Shown piece after piece: positions 59,821 to 64,000 of a DNA stretch of 64,000 nt. The DNA comes from Nannochloropsis salina CCMP1776. Taxonomy: Eukaryota; Sar; Eustigmatophyceae; Eustigmatales; Monodopsidaceae. The position numbers were made by a program, and so were the translations under genes. The stretch is from positions 313,081 to 377,080 of the forward strand of contig SDOX01000007.1 in NCBI GenBank assembly GCA_004565275.1. Direction: 5' to 3'. Positions within the stretch are counted from its first letter, which is position 1. The number at the start of each line of letters is the position of its first letter. A model generated the notes under the pieces. The model saw only the letters and a list, made by a program, of their open reading frames with translations. It did not search any database and was not told the DNA's origin.

Positions 59821-60969
59821 TACGTGATGCTGCAGAGCAACCAAATGTCACGCACCGGAATTGTTCGGTGGACTCTAGGGACAGGAGCTCGGCGTGCCCG
59901 GGATGGCAAGCTGTGGCTTGCCTCGTCCGAGCAGATTTCTTGTCCTTCTCACGTGCCCAGCGCGCCAGCCCAAGCCGGGTAAGATATGACAGGCAAGCTT
60001 CACGCCCAACCACAGTTATATGAACCGTGATGAGGTGTTGTGGAGGAGAACCGTCGCACTGAAGGGGCTCCTATCTCGACCAAAACAAGAAGCCTACGAG
60101 TCCCTGCTGTGGGAGGACAAAGAGGACGCCAGAAAGTTTAGTCAGCGACTGTGTCACCATCTCAGCTCTATTGGGATTCTCGACCTAAGAGTAGTGTCAA
60201 AATTACGTCACATCGGAGACTTGCGACTTTCGGGTCGCCGGTAATGCCCGTGAAAGACTGCGTCGTGAGGCGCAAAGGATTCTGCTTTTTCTCGATCGGC
60301 TTGCAGGATGGAGACCACAAGTGGCAAAAATTTTCGACGCCGCATGCTGCGAACGAGACAATCACGCCAATTTTAACATAGCTGCGAGTATTGGCTGGAA
60401 ATTGGGGACATCAAGTGCCTCTAGTTCCCTTGTATGCGACACCACAAACAGCACTGTCATGGAGTGTTCTCTGCCTGCTTAACCCTTTCTTGACTCGGAC
60501 CTCGAATGGACTCGAGTTTATGCATCGCGGCTTCGCGCTCACTTGCAATAAGGTAGCTAGATCAAGTGCCCCACGCGTACGCGTTAAAGAAAATGCATGC
60601 ACGCCTGCGTCGACCAGGCGCTCGATTTGTCTGGTTTGTAGGGCGTTCGTCAACTGATGTGCGTGTTGCCGTGAGCTTTCCCCTTCCGGGGAGCGGATCG
60701 GAACGGGACGGGGCCTAGGCAGGCGCCAGCGTAATGGCGATCTCATAAAAGTAAGAAGTGCGTTGTCATCCTTTCTTTCATACAAGTGTCAAATAATACT
60801 TCGTACTGTGCATTTCTTCCAGAACTTTTCCAAACCCCCTTTAAAAAAATACCGATCTGATCCTCTTCCAATCTTTACCCCCTCATCAGAACTTCTCAGG
60901 AGGATTCTTCTTCTTCCCTCTGACTTCTTAAACTTCCATAGTTCCTATTCACATTTCATTGCTTTTAAA
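59821..60969. other. Intergenic region
   Basis: About 1.15 kb between the start of the acidic gene and the 3' end of the fibrillin gene. Open frames are under 125 codons, without motifs. No RNA gene was recognised. Confidence 0.45.
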
Positions 60970-61920
60970 CTAGCCAGCGCCAGGACTTGTGTCATCGTCC
61001 GTTGCGGAAGGAACTCCGGTATTGCTCAGAAATGCTTTGTCTTTGCGAATTAGAATATCGGGGGCTCCGAAACTGTCCCGAACGACGAGCAAATCGTCAT
61101 CGAGGTAGGAAACAAACAGTGGCCGCTTGAAGATCTGTTCTTGATCAGGAAATGGGACGCGAAGATTGCCCATGCTTGCCTCCGTGTAGGTCTCCTCCAA
61201 TCGCAATCCCGAGGCCGGCTCTAGTCGAGTGCGGATATTTATTCGATTTTCCCTTCCAAAAACTTTGAGGGAGGTCTGGACCTCGACACGAGGTTGAGCA
61301 CGGCTTATTGTGAGGACTGTCTCTCCAACCTCCACTGCTCCGCTGGCGTAGCTTGAGAGTCGCGACGCCAACTGCAATCCCAGGATGCCGGGCGAGATTC
61401 CACCAGTCCACAGAAATTCCCAAGCCCCATTCAAAAGGGATGAATAAGCAGGCATGGGTGTAGGATTTAAAGCCTCGAGTCGCAACAAAAGCTCGTTGAC
61501 AGATGCTCGTTTCGTGGGAGAGGAAAAATCCAGCATGCCTTCCGAAACAAGGCTTATCAGCTCAACCTTGGCGCCACGTCCGACGTCTTCCAAGGCAGCA
61601 GCACCGACATTTACAGCATTTCCTATCGTATCGGATTCTTTCATGCCAGTTCTCTTGCTTACCACGGTCGACTCAACGTCCGACTCCCCGTCGGCCGTGG
61701 ATGTTGTTGAGGACAGGGAGGTGGAGCCGCGGCTGCAGCGACCGTTGGACGACGACGTTCCACCTCGACTGTCCACCCATCTGCTACAGCCAACATCCTT
61801 CATATTTTGAGCTGTATGAGGGCAGCAGTTGACTTGCTTGCTGGGCCGTGGCATGAAACTTTGGACAGGTATAAAGCAGCAGGCAACGAGAAGCCAAAAC
61901 CCGAAACATCTAGCTTCCAT
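60970..61920 (-). CDS. Plastid lipid-associated protein (PAP/fibrillin family)
   Basis: Single exon of 316 aa from ATG 61920. The first residues, MEARCFGFWLLVACCFIPVQSF, form a signal peptide ending before SFMPRP, a Phe-containing junction typical of bipartite plastid targeting in secondary algae. A Ser/Thr-rich transit region follows. The PAP/fibrillin domain begins at about residue 125: RASVNELLLRLEALNPTPMP, LLNGAWEFLWTGG, then several beta strands (VEVQTSLKVFGRENRINIRT), and ends with FVSYLDDDLLVVRDSFGAPDI, matching the family's closing YLDxDLRIxR block. Fibrillins coat plastoglobules or bind lipids at thylakoids and help with quinone and carotenoid storage. The subgroup is not assigned. 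Confidence 0.9.
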   Translation of the reverse strand: MEARCFGFWLLVACCFIPVQSFMPRPSKQVNCCPHTAQNMKDVGCSRWVDSRGGTSSSNGRCSRGSTSLSSTTSTADGESDVESTVVSKRTGMKESDTIGNAVNVGAAALEDVGRGAKVELISLVSEGMLDFSSPTKRASVNELLLRLEALNPTPMPAYSSLLNGAWEFLWTGGISPGILGLQLASRLSSYASGAVEVGETVLTISRAQPRVEVQTSLKVFGRENRINIRTRLEPASGLRLEETYTEASMGNLRVPFPDQEQIFKRPLFVSYLDDDLLVVRDSFGAPDILIRKDKAFLSNTGVPSATDDDTSPGAG

Positions 61921-62136
61921 ATTACGTTCCGCACGCGAATAGTTAATGCTACCCAGCGGGCGACTGTAGGTTAAGTAACACGGGTGTAAACTTTATACAC
62001 GGATATATGATGGGTCTGTGAGACTGAGTGGAACATCTGAGTAAGCGCAACGAGTTGAGCCGGTCTTTGTTGCCGGAAAAGGATCCGGGTAGCCTTGCGC
62101 TTTATCAACCTGGAGTTAATCAGGGTTAACACTCGA

Positions 62137-62171
62137 GATGTCGAGTCGACATCAAGTCTGTCGTGTCGACA
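62137..62171. repeat. GTCGAC inverted-repeat cluster, left
   Basis: Positions 62137-62153 form a perfect inverted repeat of two 8-base arms around one base (GATGTCGA G TCGACATC). Positions 62164-62171 are the palindrome TGTCGACA. A further CCGACATTT follows at about 62176. Confidence 0.8.
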
Positions 62172-62811
62172 TTCACCGACATTTCAATTAACTACGAATA
62201 GTAGCACGATCTGAGGTCAGGGAAAGAGAACTAGTGGTCACAACAATGTCTGTTTGTTGGCCCTGGTCCCTTTTTCGCCCAAAATTCGATCGAAAGAGTA
62301 AGAGCGCTACTTGGCTTCTTCGCGCGAGATTTTCTTTGTTCTTTTCGCATTCTTGCTGCTTATCTAAATATTATCAGAGCTTTCAATATCAAGGCGCAGG
62401 AAAACCGGAATATGGTCAGTTTCTGGAAAACGTATATGAAAGTGACGACACCTTTTTTGCGCTGGGTCTCCTCTCTTCAGTGGCAGCGGGCCAGGCGGCG
62501 GCTGAGACCGTGAGTGGCGAGATAAAGGACACCTGACCAGATTAATAAGTTTATTTAAAGGGGAATGAGCTTTCAAAACGTAAAATGTGGGTGGTATATT
62601 TGGTCGAGTTGTTTTTGGGAATGAAAAAGTAATCATGAAGTCGAGAAAGTATAAAGGAAGGCGCTCAGGGTATGTCCCATACGGCTCATCCCTCGCGCCG
62701 TTTTCGAGGTCCCTCCCGCGCCATTTTTGCTCGGCTTCATCTCCTCTACTTTTTTTCCTGCCTTGTCTATGTGTGTGCGCATACTTCAACGCAAGAACCA
62801 CCGTACATCCC

Positions 62812-62905
62812 CAATGTCGAATGCTCGAAAAGTCGCGACAAATGTCGACATTGGAAAAGGGGCGACAACGACAGGTCGACATCAGGATCCCAATGTCGTG
62901 ACAAC
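62812..62905. repeat. GTCGAC inverted-repeat cluster, right
   Basis: It contains a perfect 12-base palindrome, AATGTCGACATT (62841-62852), plus AATGTCGA, GTCGACATC and AATGTCGTGAC copies on either side. In reverse complement, the order of motifs loosely resembles the left cluster at 62137-62171. Confidence 0.75.
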
Positions 62906-64000
62906 CCAGGAGCTGATACTTCTTGACAATGGAAATGCATGTTTTATCTTCGCTCTTTGCTTGCATGTGCATCATGTCATCACGATCCCATTCGAGTGGT
63001 TAGTTGCCAAGAATATGTACCTTCTAAGTGAAGTGAGGATACATAAGCCACGACAGGGGATTACAGTGTAGTCATGGTTGTTGTCACTGGTACTCTACAT
63101 GTGGGAAGGACCTAGCATAACAGAGATCTGGCACACAATTAGTAAATAGATACATAGCTCTTAAACGATTGTTTGAGAGAAGGAGCTCATTAATTCAGCA
63201 CGACTAGTGATCGCGCACCACTCATCACAATCCAGGCTGTGTACGTCTAACATTCTACATCATAAAGTAATTTAATCAAGTAAAATGTCCCTTTAAGGCA
63301 GAAAAAGACATTCACATTGCAACCTGGGGAGTAGAACTTACAGACCAGTCAGTCAGATTCTCACGAGTAATTTGTCACCGGAAAACAATGTCGTATTTTG
63401 TTTCCTTGCTGTGACTATCGTGCAAGCCGTTCGACCTGATCGAATGAGTTTCGAATCCCTCTTTCATTTTTAGAATTCTCACATTTATATACCGATTGCT
63501 CGCCATGTTCCGCGTGGAAATTAGGATAGAGAAGTTGACGCGCTGACACTGAATCCCAGACGACATGCTGAGAAAGTATACCTTATCACGCTAGACATTT
63601 TTCACCATTCAGGTTCATGATACTTAGTACCAGTAGTCGGAGTGAGATAATATAATCAGCTGGGTAGGTAAAGAAGGTAAGACACGGTAAAATATGGAAT
63701 TGTCACCGTGATCCCGCAACAAATTATTACTCGCAGTTGTTGCAGTCTGCTTACTGAGATAATGTTAATGCGATAGCGCATCTTTGATAAATTACTTGCC
63801 TGACAAAGTGCTTGTTCACTTGAATTTCAAAAGAAGGAAATCAAGGATGACACGAGTAACGCTCGGAGGTCCACTTTCAAGCTACAACATGCAAATCGAG
63901 CCGTCCAATCGGATTTCGAGCCGCTCAGGGCGATGCTTCGTGTTCCCCATTACCAAAATTTGTGCCTTCTCACTCTACACATTTGTCCTCAGCCTAAACA

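Larger units (their letters stand above)
61921..64000. other. A+T-richer terminal region without supportable genes
   Basis: More than 2 kb with only short frames. A possible exon ending at a GTGAGT donor (about 62510) and a minus-strand frame of 203 codons (62364-62975) lack any family signal. The notable content is the pair of GTCGAC-rich palindrome clusters described separately. Confidence 0.45.

Noticed and set aside
62364-62975. Minus-strand frame of 203 codons near the right end
   Set aside because: No motif, crosses the palindrome cluster, and its composition looks random.
63440-63470. TTTCGAATCCC, like a tRNA T-loop
   Set aside because: The flanking bases do not form a T-stem and no acceptor or anticodon stem can be drawn.

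Overview
The window reads as nuclear DNA of a photosynthetic stramenopile. The best guess is a eustigmatophyte alga of the Nannochloropsis/Microchloropsis kind. Support for this: coding DNA is dense and GC-rich while spacers are richer in A+T; most genes are a single long exon or have two or three exons with canonical GT-AG introns; two proteins carry a signal peptide followed by a Phe-containing plastid-type junction (a carotenoid isomerase and a fibrillin); and the gene set is eukaryotic throughout. The genus is inference only. A 100-base run of N (56320-56419) shows this is a scaffold.

Layout. 1-11.4 kb: two related coiled-coil/membrane/bulb-lectin proteins (one cut by the window edge) bracket a membrane RBR ubiquitin ligase, a two-exon mitochondrial protein that joins a lipoyl domain to a KGD4-type subunit, and a Cwc2 splicing factor with extra RanBP2-finger and WW domains. 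11.8-17.4 kb: a RINT1/Tip20-like tether and an unrecognised Rossmann-like membrane protein. 17.4-20.05 kb: a long spacer with no supportable gene. 20-25.2 kb: an RRM/RS protein, the mitochondrial peptidase IMP1 and a VTT (TVP38/TMEM64) membrane protein. 25.8-27.4 kb: a divergent histone H3/H4 pair. 28.9-43.2 kb: three large same-strand genes, SMCHD1-like (2,281 aa), INPP4-like phosphoinositide 4-phosphatase and DONSON-like. 43.7-50.6 kb: TM9SF, NDUFA6, carotenoid isomerase and COQ2, packed head-to-head or tail-to-tail. 51.2-61.9 kb: a small membrane protein, a MAP kinase kinase, a low-complexity acidic protein interrupted by the N gap, and a plastid fibrillin. 62-64 kb: A+T-richer DNA with no supportable gene and a set of GTCGAC palindromes.

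Several products serve the mitochondrion: the lipoyl-KGD4 fusion (2-oxoglutarate dehydrogenase), IMP1, NDUFA6 (complex I) and COQ2 (ubiquinone). Two serve the plastid. Exon joins were worked out by hand from reading-frame phase and family alignment. For the lipoyl-KGD4, Cwc2, Rossmann-like, RBR, NDUFA6 and carotenoid isomerase genes the joins restore family motifs or an initiating ATG exactly.

The most novel item is the lipoyl-KGD4 fusion. It looks like a 2-oxoglutarate dehydrogenase counterpart of the E3-binding protein of pyruvate dehydrogenase. Next come the lectin/coiled-coil paralogue pair and the domain-enriched Cwc2.
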